The notes under the pieces: generated by a model
Seen by the model: the letters and a program-made list of their open reading frames with translations, nothing else
What the model was told of the DNA's origin: nothing
Databases searched by the model: none
NCBI GenBank assembly: GCA_016744805.1
Contig: JADGDQ010000001.1
Span: forward strand, 1-43,689
Direction: 5' to 3'
Source: Sulfurovaceae bacterium
Lineage (GTDB): Bacteria; Campylobacterota; Campylobacteria; Campylobacterales; Sulfurovaceae
Length of the DNA: 43,689 nucleotides
Shown here: positions 8,707 to 17,618 of the stretch, in pieces
Position numbering within the stretch: the stretch's first letter is position 1
Layout: each line of letters opens with the position of its first letter
Position numbers and translations under genes: made by a program

Positions 8707-9476
8707 TATACAAGCCTAAAAAAACTACTTCCACTTCCAGAAAAATACCATCCCTTTGGGGCATACGCTTCTAAATTAGGATAGAGTTCTCGTGCAGAGA
8801 GGTAGAGGTCATTGAGTAAGAGTGGATTTTGAATCTCTTCTAAAATCTCTTTAGAGCCTCTCTCTTCCCAGCCATCAAAAGAGTTTGTATCTATTTTAGA
8901 TAAAAACTCCTTTTTAAATGTTTTATAGACTAAAGTTGTATCACATCCTATAGGGGGGGTCATTGTCTCTATATGCAGTGGCTCTTCTTTGAACTCCTCT
9001 ACTATCTCACCAAAGCCTTTAACATTTGCAGAGGAGTAGTTGTGGATAAAAAATGGTAAGTCTGCCCCAATACTGCTCCCAATACGAGAGAGTTCTTGGG
9101 TAGAGAGACCAAGAGTACACAGAGTATTCATCAACCGCATAAACGCAGCAGCATCCGAACTCCCACCCCCCAAACCTGCTAATGATGGAATGCGTTTGCT
9201 AACAACAACTTTATGCTCTTTAAAAAACTGTTCTAATTTTGAGTTTTGAGTTGCCTCTGTAAGTGCTTGATAGGCTTTGTAAATAGTATTTGATGAGGTA
9301 GCAATACCATCACAGCCCTCAATGATAAATCTATCACATTTTTGTGCTGTGATAGTAATAGTATCATAAAGATTATCTACTAAGGCAAAACGAGATAAAA
9401 GAGTGTGATAGCCATTTTGATGTCCTGTAATTTTAAGAAATATATTTACTTTGGCGTGGGCTTTTATTGAAGTCAT
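8706..9476 (-). CDS. ispE: 4-diphosphocytidyl-2-C-methyl-D-erythritol kinase
   Basis: The 256-aa GHMP kinase phosphorylates CDP-ME in the MEP isoprenoid pathway. The N-terminal AHAKVNIFLKITG with GYH is the substrate site, and the ATP-binding GHMP loop is PSLAGLGGGSSDAAAFM (97-113). The C-terminal GWYFSGSGSSFF block is present. The start ATG overlaps, as TAATG, the stop of a broken lgt fragment, so the promoter and translation signals of ispE now lie inside or beyond that fragment. It is translationally coupled to the LpxR-like gene downstream. Confidence 0.93.
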   Translation of the reverse strand: MTSIKAHAKVNIFLKITGHQNGYHTLLSRFALVDNLYDTITITAQKCDRFIIEGCDGIATSSNTIYKAYQALTEATQNSKLEQFFKEHKVVVSKRIPSLAGLGGGSSDAAAFMRLMNTLCTLGLSTQELSRIGSSIGADLPFFIHNYSSANVKGFGEIVEEFKEEPLHIETMTPPIGCDTTLVYKTFKKEFLSKIDTNSFDGWEERGSKEILEEIQNPLLLNDLYLSARELYPNLEAYAPKGWYFSGSGSSFFRLV

Positions 9477-9628
9477 TACGCATTTCCTTTTTTAATAATA
9501 TATTTAGTGAAGTAAAGAGTAGTAAATAAAGCGAGTAAATAAGCAACACCATACCAATAAATTTTTATAAATCCTAAGTCAAAAGCAATAGGATTAAAGT
9601 AATCATAGATATGATTTCAAAGCTCCAT
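9476..9628 (-). pseudogene. lgt: N-terminal remnant of lgt (prolipoprotein diacylglyceryl transferase)
   Basis: On minus, an ATG at 9626-9628 opens M-E-L, then TGA at 9617-9619. The same frame continues as NHIYDYFNPIAFDLGF, then IKIYWYGVAYLLALFTTLYF, and ends KKGNA with TAA at 9476-9478. This is the start of Lgt, in which a tryptophan (codon TGG) usually sits before N/Q-H-I-Y; here the codon is TGA. Nothing of the remaining roughly 200 residues follows, so the fragment has both a nonsense codon and a 3' truncation at ispE. A working lgt would have to be elsewhere. The rest of the gap (9629-9766) shows only AT-rich DNA and the ribosome site of the next gene. Confidence 0.7.
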
Positions 9629-9766
9629 TACTATCTCCATTAATAATAATTTTTTACAATTATACCTTAAGGCATATCAAAAGTATTAATAATCAAGAGA
9701 TATAGACTATATTTTAATCTAAAAAACAGTAGTTATTTGAAATAATTATGTACGAGGAGAATATAT

Positions 9767-10873
9767 ATGATACATATACAACAGGTTGATAGATATAATC
9801 AAATTAAAGAAAGTTTAGCACATGCATTAGGAAATACAACAGAGATTATCTGTATCTTAAAAGAAGTAACATCAAGTGATAATATAGACCTCTTGTTTTA
9901 TGATGCTTCACAACAATTATTTTATGATAAAATTAAAAAAAATACAATCTCTATAAAATTTTTAGAAGAGAATAATAGCATGATAGGCAAAGCCTATGTT
10001 TCACAATCTCCTTACTCTAGTTCACATATTCTCTATGATCAAACCTATAATATCTCTATAGACAACCCTTTTAAACTCTCTTTATCTGCTCAGGTTATTA
10101 TACCTATTATAAATGAAGAAAAAGTGGTCGGTATGATTCGTTTCTCAAAAAGTAAATACACTTTTGATAAAGGTATTTTAGAGTCTCTACATATTCTATA
10201 TGGTTCTTTTAGTGATATTTTCTCTGTAGAGATGGATAAAATAGCTGAAAAACTAAATAACACCTTTTTTTCTATAAAAAAAGATGAGGTCTATGAGATA
10301 ATTGATGACTTTAAGAAAAAAACCAATACTTTATGCACAAGCACGGATAACCCTGAGATTAAAAAACTTATACACAATATAAAAGATCATCTAGCCTCTA
10401 TCTCTGACTATATACACTTTGATGCCAACCACCTTCCAGTTTATCACCAAGATACAAAAGCTAATCACACTACTTGTATGCGTGTTCTTATTGCTGATGA
10501 TGTACAAATGAATGTAAAAATACTTAATGCCATGATAAAAGAAAATCCTTTACTAGATATATCTTTTGCTTATGACGGAATAGAAACCCTCAAAAAAATT
10601 AGACAATCCTATAGAGATGACAATCTTATCAATATACTTTTTTTAGATCACTATATGCCAGGAAAGCTTGGTCTAGAGATAACACAGGCTATACGAAAAT
10701 ATGAAAACACCAAAAACTTGCATTCTCGTATTATTATAATATCTATTACTAATGACCCTACTGCCATAGAGGCAAAAAAAGATTTATATGATTATCATAT
10801 TTCAAAGCCATTTGCACGAGCAGATATTACAACGGTAATGAAGAGCATTGAGGATTCGGTAAAGATACATTAG
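9767..10873 (+). CDS. GAF-like sensor with C-terminal receiver domain
   Basis: This 368-aa cytoplasmic protein has an N-terminal GAF-like domain (about 20-165, with VIIPIINEEKVVGMIRFSK), a helical linker, and a CheY-type receiver (about 243-362). The receiver has the acidic pair in VLIADDVQMN, the phosphoacceptor aspartate in LFLDHYMPGKLG, a T/S in IISIT and the lysine in HISKPFA. There is no output domain after it, so it signals by protein contact or to an unseen partner. An AGGAG ribosome site precedes the ATG. Its last 47 bases overlap the 3' end of the convergent MscS gene. Confidence 0.8.
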   Translation: MIHIQQVDRYNQIKESLAHALGNTTEIICILKEVTSSDNIDLLFYDASQQLFYDKIKKNTISIKFLEENNSMIGKAYVSQSPYSSSHILYDQTYNISIDNPFKLSLSAQVIIPIINEEKVVGMIRFSKSKYTFDKGILESLHILYGSFSDIFSVEMDKIAEKLNNTFFSIKKDEVYEIIDDFKKKTNTLCTSTDNPEIKKLIHNIKDHLASISDYIHFDANHLPVYHQDTKANHTTCMRVLIADDVQMNVKILNAMIKENPLLDISFAYDGIETLKKIRQSYRDDNLINILFLDHYMPGKLGLEITQAIRKYENTKNLHSRIIIISITNDPTAIEAKKDLYDYHISKPFARADITTVMKSIEDSVKIH

Positions 10874-12044
10874 AAGGATTTGTTATATAAAGTGATTGGG
10901 ATGGAAAAGCAAAATCAGAGTGATTTTTTTCTACAATTTTAATTATTTTTATATTAATATCTTCTCTAATCTCTAAATAATGATTCCATTGTGCTGTATT
11001 TGTAAATGCATAAATAAATATATCTAAAGTACTCTCTCCCAAATTATTAAAATTTACCAAAAGCGTCTCTTTCTGTGCAATTTTTGGATGTTCTTGGAGC
11101 ATCTCTCGAATCTCTTGTACAATTGTTTCTATTTGCTCACTTCTTGTCTCATAAGTAAGCCCTATATTCATCTTAATTCGCCGTACACCACGACGAGAAA
11201 AGTTTTCTATAGGATTATTAGCAATTAGATGATTGGGTATAGTAAAAAGTGACTTTTCAAAAGATCTAATTTTGGTTGTACGCATCCCCACAAGCTCTAC
11301 AACACCCTCAACACCAGCAACTTTAACCCACTCTCCTTTGGTAATAGAGTTATCAAGCAAAAGTGCAATAGATGCAAATAAATTAGAAGCCGTATCTTTT
11401 GCAGCTAAGGCAAATGCAAGTCCACCCAAACCTAATGAGGCAAAAATTCCTGTTACATTTACACCCCAATTATGTAAAACCATACTTATTCCAATAGTAA
11501 TAAAAATCCACTTAGCAACTCTAATACCAAAAGCACTTAGCTCTTTAGAATGCTGTTTATTAAGTTTATTATAGTTAAAAAGATAATCTCTAAGGGCATC
11601 AAATAAAGAGATAATAGCCCAAAAAATAGTATAGATAATCAGTGATTCTAAGATAAGGTTAATAAAAGTATTATCTACAAAAATTAACTTAAAAAAAAGA
11701 TGTATCCCTACAACAATAAACCCAAATCGAATAGGATTTCTAAGACCTATAATAATCTGCTCATCTAGACTTGTTTTGGTCTTTCTAGCAAGAATAAGCA
11801 TAGCTTCAATTACTACCTTAGTAAAGAACTTTTTAAGAAATAAAAAAAATATAAATACAACAAAAGCACCAACAAAATTAGCTACAGGAACACCCCCAAT
11901 CAAATAAGACCAAAACTCTCCATACTCTCCACTATAGAGTTGATTAATAAGTGGCTGTATTGTATCAGGAACATCCATCTCCATTGTACTCATTAGATTT
12001 GTTTGTTCCGTTTCATTTCTTTCAACGATAAGTGTTTGGGGCAT
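10827..12044 (-). CDS. MscS-family mechanosensitive ion channel
   Basis: A 405-aa small-conductance mechanosensitive channel in the inner membrane. Several hydrophobic segments (about 45-190) lead to the pore-lining TM3 GLGGLAFALAAKDTASNLFA. The MscS beta domain follows, with ITKGEWVKVAGVEGVVELVG, RTTKIRSFEKSLFTIPNHLI and NPIENFSRR, then a C-terminal alpha/beta domain. Upstream it is divergent from the DUF3108 gene (63-base gap). Its 3' end overlaps the convergent GAF-receiver gene by 47 bases, and the last residues are poorly conserved in character, so read-in is tolerated there. Confidence 0.9.
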   Translation of the reverse strand: MPQTLIVERNETEQTNLMSTMEMDVPDTIQPLINQLYSGEYGEFWSYLIGGVPVANFVGAFVVFIFFLFLKKFFTKVVIEAMLILARKTKTSLDEQIIIGLRNPIRFGFIVVGIHLFFKLIFVDNTFINLILESLIIYTIFWAIISLFDALRDYLFNYNKLNKQHSKELSAFGIRVAKWIFITIGISMVLHNWGVNVTGIFASLGLGGLAFALAAKDTASNLFASIALLLDNSITKGEWVKVAGVEGVVELVGMRTTKIRSFEKSLFTIPNHLIANNPIENFSRRGVRRIKMNIGLTYETRSEQIETIVQEIREMLQEHPKIAQKETLLVNFNNLGESTLDIFIYAFTNTAQWNHYLEIREDINIKIIKIVEKNHSDFAFPSQSLYITNPSNVSLPNPQCSSLPL

Positions 12045-12107
12045 TTTACTACTTTTTATAGCATTTTATCCAAAATAAGCTATACTTTTAAGACAAGGAT
12101 TACAATA

Positions 12108-12824
12108 ATGTTAAATAAATTAATTCTCTTTTGGATAGTTTTACTCAGTACTTTTATACATGCTAAAGACCTTCATATAAAATATGAAATAAGTTTTGGT
12201 ATCTTTGGAAAAGTTGGCGGAGCTTTGGCACATTTACATACAGATAAAAATAGCTATGGCATAGAGATAGAAGGCGAAGCTACAGGCTTGGCAAAAAATA
12301 TGAGTGGAGGAAGAAAAGAGATACATACGAGTAAAGGTTCTCTAAAAAATGGTCTATTTATATCAAACACTTATCAAGTCACAAAACTCTATAAAGGCAA
12401 AAAAAGTCAAAAGAGATATAGTATAAATCATAAAACAAAAAAAGTAACCAAAAAATATATCAAATCTCAAAATGGCAAAACTTTTTATACAAACCAAAGA
12501 GTATTAGCATTTTATAGCACAAATGACCTCTTAACACTCTATTTTAATATTGCGTCACTTATCACAAATAGAGAAAAACAGGCTATCTATAATTTTCAAG
12601 CAGTAGGTGCAGAAAAACAAAATGGTGTAGTCAAGATTGTAGTTCCTGCCTTATCTCAAAAAGCTAACTATTGGAATATTTCTGCCATTATTCATCAAAA
12701 AATATTTGCAAGTAACCAAGGAGAACTCCAACTCTATATAGACAAAGAGGGTATAACTCAAAAAGCCATACTCAAAGATGTATTACTCTTTGGAGATATT
12801 ACAGTACAGAGAGTTCAAGAGTAG
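12108..12824 (+). CDS. exported DUF3108 family protein
   Basis: A periplasmic or envelope protein of about 238 residues in the DUF3108 family, of unknown molecular role. I place the start at ATG 12108 because AAGGA lies 8 bases upstream (12095-12099) and the product then begins with a clean signal peptide, MLNKLILFWIVLLSTFIHA. The frame is open further upstream to 12003, but that would put 35 residues before the signal. Beta-rich body: IKYEISFGIFGKVGGALAHL, YQVTKLYKGKKSQKRYSIN, FYSTNDLLTLYFNI and ITQKAILKDVLLFGDITVQR. A TATACT box is at 12081-12086. Confidence 0.78.
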   Translation: MLNKLILFWIVLLSTFIHAKDLHIKYEISFGIFGKVGGALAHLHTDKNSYGIEIEGEATGLAKNMSGGRKEIHTSKGSLKNGLFISNTYQVTKLYKGKKSQKRYSINHKTKKVTKKYIKSQNGKTFYTNQRVLAFYSTNDLLTLYFNIASLITNREKQAIYNFQAVGAEKQNGVVKIVVPALSQKANYWNISAIIHQKIFASNQGELQLYIDKEGITQKAILKDVLLFGDITVQRVQE

Positions 12825-12841
12825 CCTAAGAGGTTACTTAC

Positions 12842-12847
12842 TATAAT
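12842..12847 (+). promoter_or_regulatory. -10 box for mnmG
   Basis: TATAAT at 12842-12847 lies 22 bases before the mnmG ATG, inside the 45-base gap after the DUF3108 gene. An AGGA ribosome site follows. No clear -35. Confidence 0.4.
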
Positions 12848-12869
12848 AGCGAAAAAATCAGGACAAATA

Positions 12870-14738
12870 ATGAAATATGATGTAATCGTCATCGGTGGTG
12901 GACATGCAGGAGTTGAGGCTTCGTTAGCATCGGCTAGAATGGGAGCAAAAACACTTCTTATTACCATATTAGCCGAACAGATAGGGGCTTCTAGCTGTAA
13001 TCCTGCTATAGGGGGACTTGCCAAAGGACATTTGGTCAAAGAGCTTGACGCTTTGGGTGGTCAAATGGGACTAGCCACAGATGCTACAGGAATCCAGTTT
13101 CGTATACTCAACGCCTCCAAGGGACCAGCTGTGAGAGGTTCACGCGCTCAGATAGATATGGATAGATACCGTATCTATATGCGTGAAGTTGTTATGAACA
13201 CAGAGAACCTTGATGTCAAACAGGAGATGGTAACAGCTCTTAGCATAGAAGAGAACAGTATCAAAGGGGTAGAGACACAATTAGATAATTTTTATGAAGC
13301 CTCCAAAGTTATTATTACTGCTGGAACTTTTTTGGATGGGACTATTCATATTGGAAAACAGCAACAAAAAGCAGGAAGACAAGGAGAGTTTGCTTCTATA
13401 GAACTTGCCCAGTATCTGCGTGATTTGGGTCTAAATATAGGCAGACTCAAAACAGGAACTTGTGCTAGGATAGATGGGAAAAGTATTAATTTTGATGGAT
13501 TAGAAGAACAAGGTGGAGATACACCTCCTCAACCATTCTCATTTCGTACCCCAAAAGAGAGTTTTAATCCCAAACAACTCCCTTGTCATGTTACTTATAC
13601 CAATGAAGAGACACATACACTTATAGAGAGTAACTTTCATAGAGCCCCTCTCTTTTCTGGACAGATAGAGGGTGTAGGTCCTAGGTATTGTCCAAGTATA
13701 GAGGATAAAGTAAGCCGTTTTAGAGAGAGACCACGCCATCAAATCTTTGTAGAGCCACAAACCCTAGAGGCGACAGAGTACTATATCAATGGATTAAGCA
13801 CCTCTTTGCCTACAGATATACAACTAGAGATGATTCACTCTATAGAGGGGATGGAGAGTGCCAAGATAGTCCGTTATGGATATGCTATTGAGTATGATTT
13901 TATACAGCCAACAGACCTCAAACATACCCTAGAGACCAAAAAAATAGCAGGTTTATACTGTGCAGGGCAGATTAATGGTACCACAGGATATGAAGAGGCA
14001 GCAGCCCAAGGGCTTATGGCAGGTATCAATGCAACCCTAAAACTCCAAGGCAAAGAGCCATTTATACTAGGCAGAGATGAAGCATATATAGGTGTACTTA
14101 TAGATGATTTGGTCACAAAAGGCACAAAAGAGCCATACCGTATGTTTACAAGTCGTGCAGAGTATAGACTACTATTGCGTGAAGATAATGCAGATATTCG
14201 ACTCTCTAGTTATGGAATATCTTTGGGGTTATTGGATGATGCGTATGCCTTAAAAGTAAATGCCAAAAAAGAGGCTCTAACAGAAGCTCTTAGCTATCTT
14301 AAAAAAGAGTATGCCACACCAACAAAAGAGTTTTTAGCTAAATTAGAGCAGATAGGTCAAATAAAAATTAATGATAAAACTTATTGGATTGATGTCTTAG
14401 GTAGAGGTGAGTTTGATACACAAAAAGTAATCACACTTCTTCCTCACTTTGATAAATATAGTGATGATGTGATAGAACAGCTTATTATCGAAGCTAAATA
14501 TAGTAGATATATTCAAAAACAACAACTTCAAATTGATAGAATGAAAGATATGCTCAAAATCAAAATACCAGATGGGTTTGATTTTACAAAAGTTTCAGGC
14601 TTAAGTAATGAAATAGTAGAAAAACTTCAAAATATACTTCCACCTACTCTCTTTTCTGCCTCACAAATCTCAGGAGTTACTCCTGCTGCACTTGATATAC
14701 TCCATGTTTATATCAAAATGGCTCAAAAAATGAAATAA
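12870..14738 (+). CDS. mnmG: tRNA uridine-5-carboxymethylaminomethyl modification enzyme MnmG
   Basis: The 622-aa FAD protein, with MnmE, installs the carboxymethylaminomethyl group on wobble U34 of several tRNAs. The FAD-binding GGGHAG is at 9-14, followed by [19 protein letters not shown] (C43), [10 protein letters not shown], the catalytic cysteine in [10 protein letters not shown], and the second FAD block [20 protein letters not shown]. The C-terminal MnmE/tRNA-binding helical region is complete ([11 protein letters not shown]). Length agrees with the family. It is convergent with the 113-aa gene, sharing a strong hairpin. Confidence 0.97.
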   Translation: MKYDVIVIGGGHAGVEASLASARMGAKTLLITILAEQIGASSCNPAIGGLAKGHLVKELDALGGQMGLATDATGIQFRILNASKGPAVRGSRAQIDMDRYRIYMREVVMNTENLDVKQEMVTALSIEENSIKGVETQLDNFYEASKVIITAGTFLDGTIHIGKQQQKAGRQGEFASIELAQYLRDLGLNIGRLKTGTCARIDGKSINFDGLEEQGGDTPPQPFSFRTPKESFNPKQLPCHVTYTNEETHTLIESNFHRAPLFSGQIEGVGPRYCPSIEDKVSRFRERPRHQIFVEPQTLEATEYYINGLSTSLPTDIQLEMIHSIEGMESAKIVRYGYAIEYDFIQPTDLKHTLETKKIAGLYCAGQINGTTGYEEAAAQGLMAGINATLKLQGKEPFILGRDEAYIGVLIDDLVTKGTKEPYRMFTSRAEYRLLLREDNADIRLSSYGISLGLLDDAYALKVNAKKEALTEALSYLKKEYATPTKEFLAKLEQIGQIKINDKTYWIDVLGRGEFDTQKVITLLPHFDKYSDDVIEQLIIEAKYSRYIQKQQLQIDRMKDMLKIKIPDGFDFTKVSGLSNEIVEKLQNILPPTLFSASQISGVTPAALDILHVYIKMAQKMK

Positions 14739-14741
14739 AAA

Positions 14742-14772
14742 GCATGAGATAGGTGTTGAACCTATCTTATGC
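14742..14772 (-). terminator. strong hairpin at the mnmG / 113-aa gene convergence
   Basis: A 13-bp stem, GCATGAGATAGGT (14742-14754) with ACCTATCTTATGC (14760-14772), pairs throughout with one G-U and a 5-base loop. The minus strand runs into TTTTTATTT, so it is a good intrinsic terminator for the 113-aa gene, whose stop lies in the stem. On plus there is no T-run. Confidence 0.7.
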
Positions 14773-15108
14773 GTCACGACAAGGATGGTCAAGACCTTTT
14801 TTATAAGACTCATATACCTCTTGTGCTGGAATATGATTTTGATATATTTTTAAAATCTCACGAATAAAGTCAATAGGATACTCTACAGTATATCCATTAT
14901 CCTCTTCATAATATTGATCTAGCGTATCATACATCAACTGGTATACCTCTGGATTATCTTTTTGTAACCGTTCTAAGTCTTCTTGGGCTTGCAAAAGTGT
15001 TTTATCATTAAATTCACCCCTAGCATCAATAGATTTTCTTTTTTCCACATACTTTTTTAAACTTTTTTTATTTCTTACATAATCTGTAAATAGTTCAATA
15101 AGTGTCAT
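14767..15108 (-). CDS. hypothetical protein, 113 aa
   Basis: I do not recognise this protein. It is acidic and largely helical, with a charged N-terminal half (NKKSLKKYVEKRKSIDARGE, TLLQAQEDLERLQKDNPEVY). A tyrosine-rich middle (YDTLDQYYEEDNGYTVEY) and a C-terminal helix follow. There is no signal peptide or membrane segment. It lies 37 bases downstream of adk on the same strand and has its own AAAGGAG ribosome site. The terminator hairpin overlaps its stop. It may be the last gene of the regulator-adk-hypothetical transcript. Confidence 0.7.
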   Translation of the reverse strand: MTLIELFTDYVRNKKSLKKYVEKRKSIDARGEFNDKTLLQAQEDLERLQKDNPEVYQLMYDTLDQYYEEDNGYTVEYPIDFIREILKIYQNHIPAQEVYESYKKGLDHPCRDA

Positions 15109-15145
15109 AGTATCTCCTTTAAAAATAATATTTATTCAAATGGTA

Positions 15146-15733
15146 TCATCTTCTAGCTAATATATAAATCTCCATCAAGCTTACAATGATATCTATACTT
15201 TTTTCACCATTAAAAGTTTTTAACAATTTTTTTCTTTTATAGAAGTCCTGAATTTGGGCTAGAGGCTCTGTATAAATTTGCATTCTATGGTTAAAAACCT
15301 CCATACTATCATCTGCTCGAATTACTTCAGATTCAGCTATTCGCCCTACTACTCGTTCTCTAGCGGTCTCTTCACTTACATTTACTTCAATAACAGAAAC
15401 TAATGAAATCTCTTCTTCTTGTGCTATAATTTTATCAAAAGCAAGCATCTGCTCAACACTTCGTGGATACCCATCAATTAATATAACATCAGCTGGTGCA
15501 TTTTTAATAGAAACCATTATCGTATCTAAAATAATATCTAGAGGCACCAAAGCTCCTTTGGCAATAAAACTCTCAATAGTTTTACCTAATTCACTCTCTT
15601 TAGCCACCTCTTCTCTAAGCATATCCCCTGTAGAGTAATGTACTATGTGATCACTATGTCTTTTGGCAACCATACTTGCATCTGTTGTTTTTCCTGAGCC
15701 TGGTGCACCTATAAGTAAAAATATTTTTTTCAT
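15146..15733 (-). CDS. adk: adenylate kinase
   Basis: Catalyses ATP + AMP to 2 ADP. The 195 residues include the P-loop GAPGSGKTT (9-17), the AMP-binding STGDMLREE, and LIDGYPRSVEQM, with an arginine-containing lid RERVVGRI. It is the short Campylobacterota type without the long zinc or hydrogen-bonded lid insertion. Its ATG overlaps the stop of the upstream regulator gene by one base, so the two are translationally coupled, an unusual partner for adk. Confidence 0.93.
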   Translation of the reverse strand: MKKIFLLIGAPGSGKTTDASMVAKRHSDHIVHYSTGDMLREEVAKESELGKTIESFIAKGALVPLDIILDTIMVSIKNAPADVILIDGYPRSVEQMLAFDKIIAQEEEISLVSVIEVNVSEETARERVVGRIAESEVIRADDSMEVFNHRMQIYTEPLAQIQDFYKRKKLLKTFNGEKSIDIIVSLMEIYILARR

Positions 15734-16650
15734 TATGATATCATCCTTTTATTGTTGGTTTTACTTTTGTAAATAGCATATTTATTGCGTCTTGCATATA
15801 AACTTTTGCGTGAAAAATCTAACTTTTTAGCTATTTCAGTATCAGTAAGTTTATATTGAAAAGTTTTAATAATAAACTGTATATACTCTTCAATACTCAT
15901 AATAGTACTTGACTCATATAATGGAATGTCACTATTGAGTTCAACCATAGGGTATATTGTTTTGATGGGTAGCGTTGTTGAGATGATAAATTTTCTATTT
16001 TTCAACATATTTAAAAGAATGTTTCTACTATATTGGTTCAAGAGTTGTAAATTAGAGATATAAAGAAAATCTGATAGTTTAGATTGAATAATTTTTGATT
16101 TCCAATCACTTGAAGAGATAGATATAAAACTACAAACTCTCTTATTTTTTTGTGTATATTCCAAAACAAGCTTATCAATAAAAATAATATGATTTGTAAG
16201 AATAATCATAGGCACTTGTATTTGCCTTGCAAAAGAAGACGGAATATCTATCTCTTGTAGAGAGTATTGTATATAAGATTGATAACTATCATTAGATGCT
16301 TTTAATCGAAAATAATCTATTTTTTGTTCTAACTCTTCCATACGAAAAGGCTTCACTACATAATCATTAGCTCCTAAATCTAACGGAAACCGTACAGTAA
16401 GCTCACTGTAGTAACTTGCCATCAAGATGACCACTTTATCTCTAAATATATTAAAAAATTGTATACACTCTTCTTTATCATAAAAATCTGTAGAAAGAAG
16501 ATATATATCACTTTGTCTAGCATTATCTATAGCACTATGTATAGAAGAAAAATATTCTGTTTTATATTCATTACGATTCATTTTTATTATTATTTTATTG
16601 GCAAAATAAAAATCAGTATCTATAATCGCTATCTTCATCATATATTCCAT
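15733..16650 (-). CDS. NtrC-like response regulator with a degenerate central domain
   Basis: A 305-aa protein with a receiver domain (about 5-110: acidic D11/D13, likely phosphoacceptor D55 in LLSTDFYD, K100 in VVKPF). The middle region (about 125-245) resembles the AAA+ domain of NtrC regulators in outline (DFLYISNLQLLNQYSRNILL, NRKFIISTTLP) but has no Walker A or GAFTGA loop. A C-terminal Fis-type helix-turn-helix follows (DTEIAKKLDFSRKSLYARRN). It cannot act as a sigma54 ATPase and probably binds DNA as a simple repressor or activator. Start could be ATG 16650 or one of the two ATGs shortly after (MEYMMK). It is divergent from pxpA. Confidence 0.72.
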   Translation of the reverse strand: MEYMMKIAIIDTDFYFANKIIIKMNRNEYKTEYFSSIHSAIDNARQSDIYLLSTDFYDKEECIQFFNIFRDKVVILMASYYSELTVRFPLDLGANDYVVKPFRMEELEQKIDYFRLKASNDSYQSYIQYSLQEIDIPSSFARQIQVPMIILTNHIIFIDKLVLEYTQKNKRVCSFISISSSDWKSKIIQSKLSDFLYISNLQLLNQYSRNILLNMLKNRKFIISTTLPIKTIYPMVELNSDIPLYESSTIMSIEEYIQFIIKTFQYKLTDTEIAKKLDFSRKSLYARRNKYAIYKSKTNNKRMIS

Positions 16651-16706
16651 TATATATTTTAATAATATAGTATTAAATTATTCTTCTAGTATTATGGCAT
16701 TGAAAT

Positions 16707-16752
16707 ATAGCATTAACATAGCATTAAGATAATTTACTCTAAATTATGCTAT
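16707..16752. promoter_or_regulatory. phased operator-like repeats between the regulator and pxpA
   Basis: ATAGCATTAA occurs twice in direct orientation at 16707-16716 and 16718-16727, 11 bases apart (one helical turn). A near-inverse TTATGCTAT lies at 16744-16752. The site sits in the 212-base divergent gap, where it could bind the HTH protein encoded on the minus side. The rest of the gap is AT-rich. Confidence 0.45.
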
Positions 16753-16862
16753 AAATTAAGAAAAACACTGTTTTTATTATATTTATCATTTTAATAGATA
16801 AAAAGATTAGTAGAACTATAAAAGAAGTTGATTATAATTATAAACAAAAAGAGGCTAAAGAG

Positions 16863-17618
16863 ATGAATATCAAACTAAACTGTGATATGGGTGAGAGTTT
16901 TGGTATCTATACTATGGGGTTTGATGAGCAGATAATGCCCTATATAGATATGGCAAATTTAGCCTGTGGATTTCATGCATCAGATCCTGTGACTATGCAT
17001 CGTAGCATCAAAAGTGCTGTAGCACATGGTGTAGAGATAGGAGTACATCCATCATATCCTGATCTAGTTGGATTTGGTCGTAGAAATATGGCTTGCAGTA
17101 ATGAAGAGATAGTCTCTTTGATTTTATACCAATTGGGAGCGTTGGAAGCTCTTTGTCAAAGCTATGGTACTAAAGTAAGCTACCTCAAACCACATGGAGC
17201 ATTGTATAACTCTATGATGCAAGATGAGGAGATATTTAAATCTATAGCAAAGGCTATCTCCAAATATGATGTATCTATCAAACTTATGATACTCTCTTCT
17301 AGCAAAAATATATATTATGAAACTTTGGCAAAAAAATATGGTATTACTTTACTTTTTGAACTCTTTGCAGATAGAGCATATACAGATGAAGGCTTTTTGC
17401 TTGCTAGGCAAAAAAAGGGTGCAGTAATCACTGATACTAAACGGGTCTTCAAACAAGTAAAACGACTACTTACAAAAGGAAATATCAAAAGTATCAGTGG
17501 TAAAAAACTCAAACTTAAAGCAGATACCCTTTGTGTCCATGGGGACAATCAATCAGCTCTAGAGCTTATAAAGGCATTAGCAAGGCTTAGAGATGACTCT
17601 ACATATAAGCTCTGTTGA
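16863..17618 (+). CDS. pxpA: 5-oxoprolinase subunit A (LamB/YcsF family)
   Basis: With PxpB and PxpC this 251-aa subunit hydrolyses 5-oxoproline (pyroglutamate) to glutamate using ATP. The family start MNIKLNCDMGESFG is followed by ANLACGFHASDPVTMHRSI, GVHPSYPDLVGFGRR, LKPHGALYN and the C-terminal CVHGDNQSA, all hallmark blocks with the metal/active-site H and D residues. It is first of a tight pxpABC unit, overlapping pxpB by 26 bases. The divergent neighbour is the NtrC-like regulator across operator-like repeats. Confidence 0.93.
   Translation: MNIKLNCDMGESFGIYTMGFDEQIMPYIDMANLACGFHASDPVTMHRSIKSAVAHGVEIGVHPSYPDLVGFGRRNMACSNEEIVSLILYQLGALEALCQSYGTKVSYLKPHGALYNSMMQDEEIFKSIAKAISKYDVSIKLMILSSSKNIYYETLAKKYGITLLFELFADRAYTDEGFLLARQKKGAVITDTKRVFKQVKRLLTKGNIKSISGKKLKLKADTLCVHGDNQSALELIKALARLRDDSTYKLC

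Noticed and set aside
11233..11574. 113-codon frame antisense to mscS
   Set aside because: Antisense shadow with proline/serine-rich composition and no ribosome site.
16707..16752. Short spaced repeats taken as a CRISPR remnant
   Set aside because: The units are 10 bases with a 1-base gap and there are no spacers or cas genes; an operator is a better reading.
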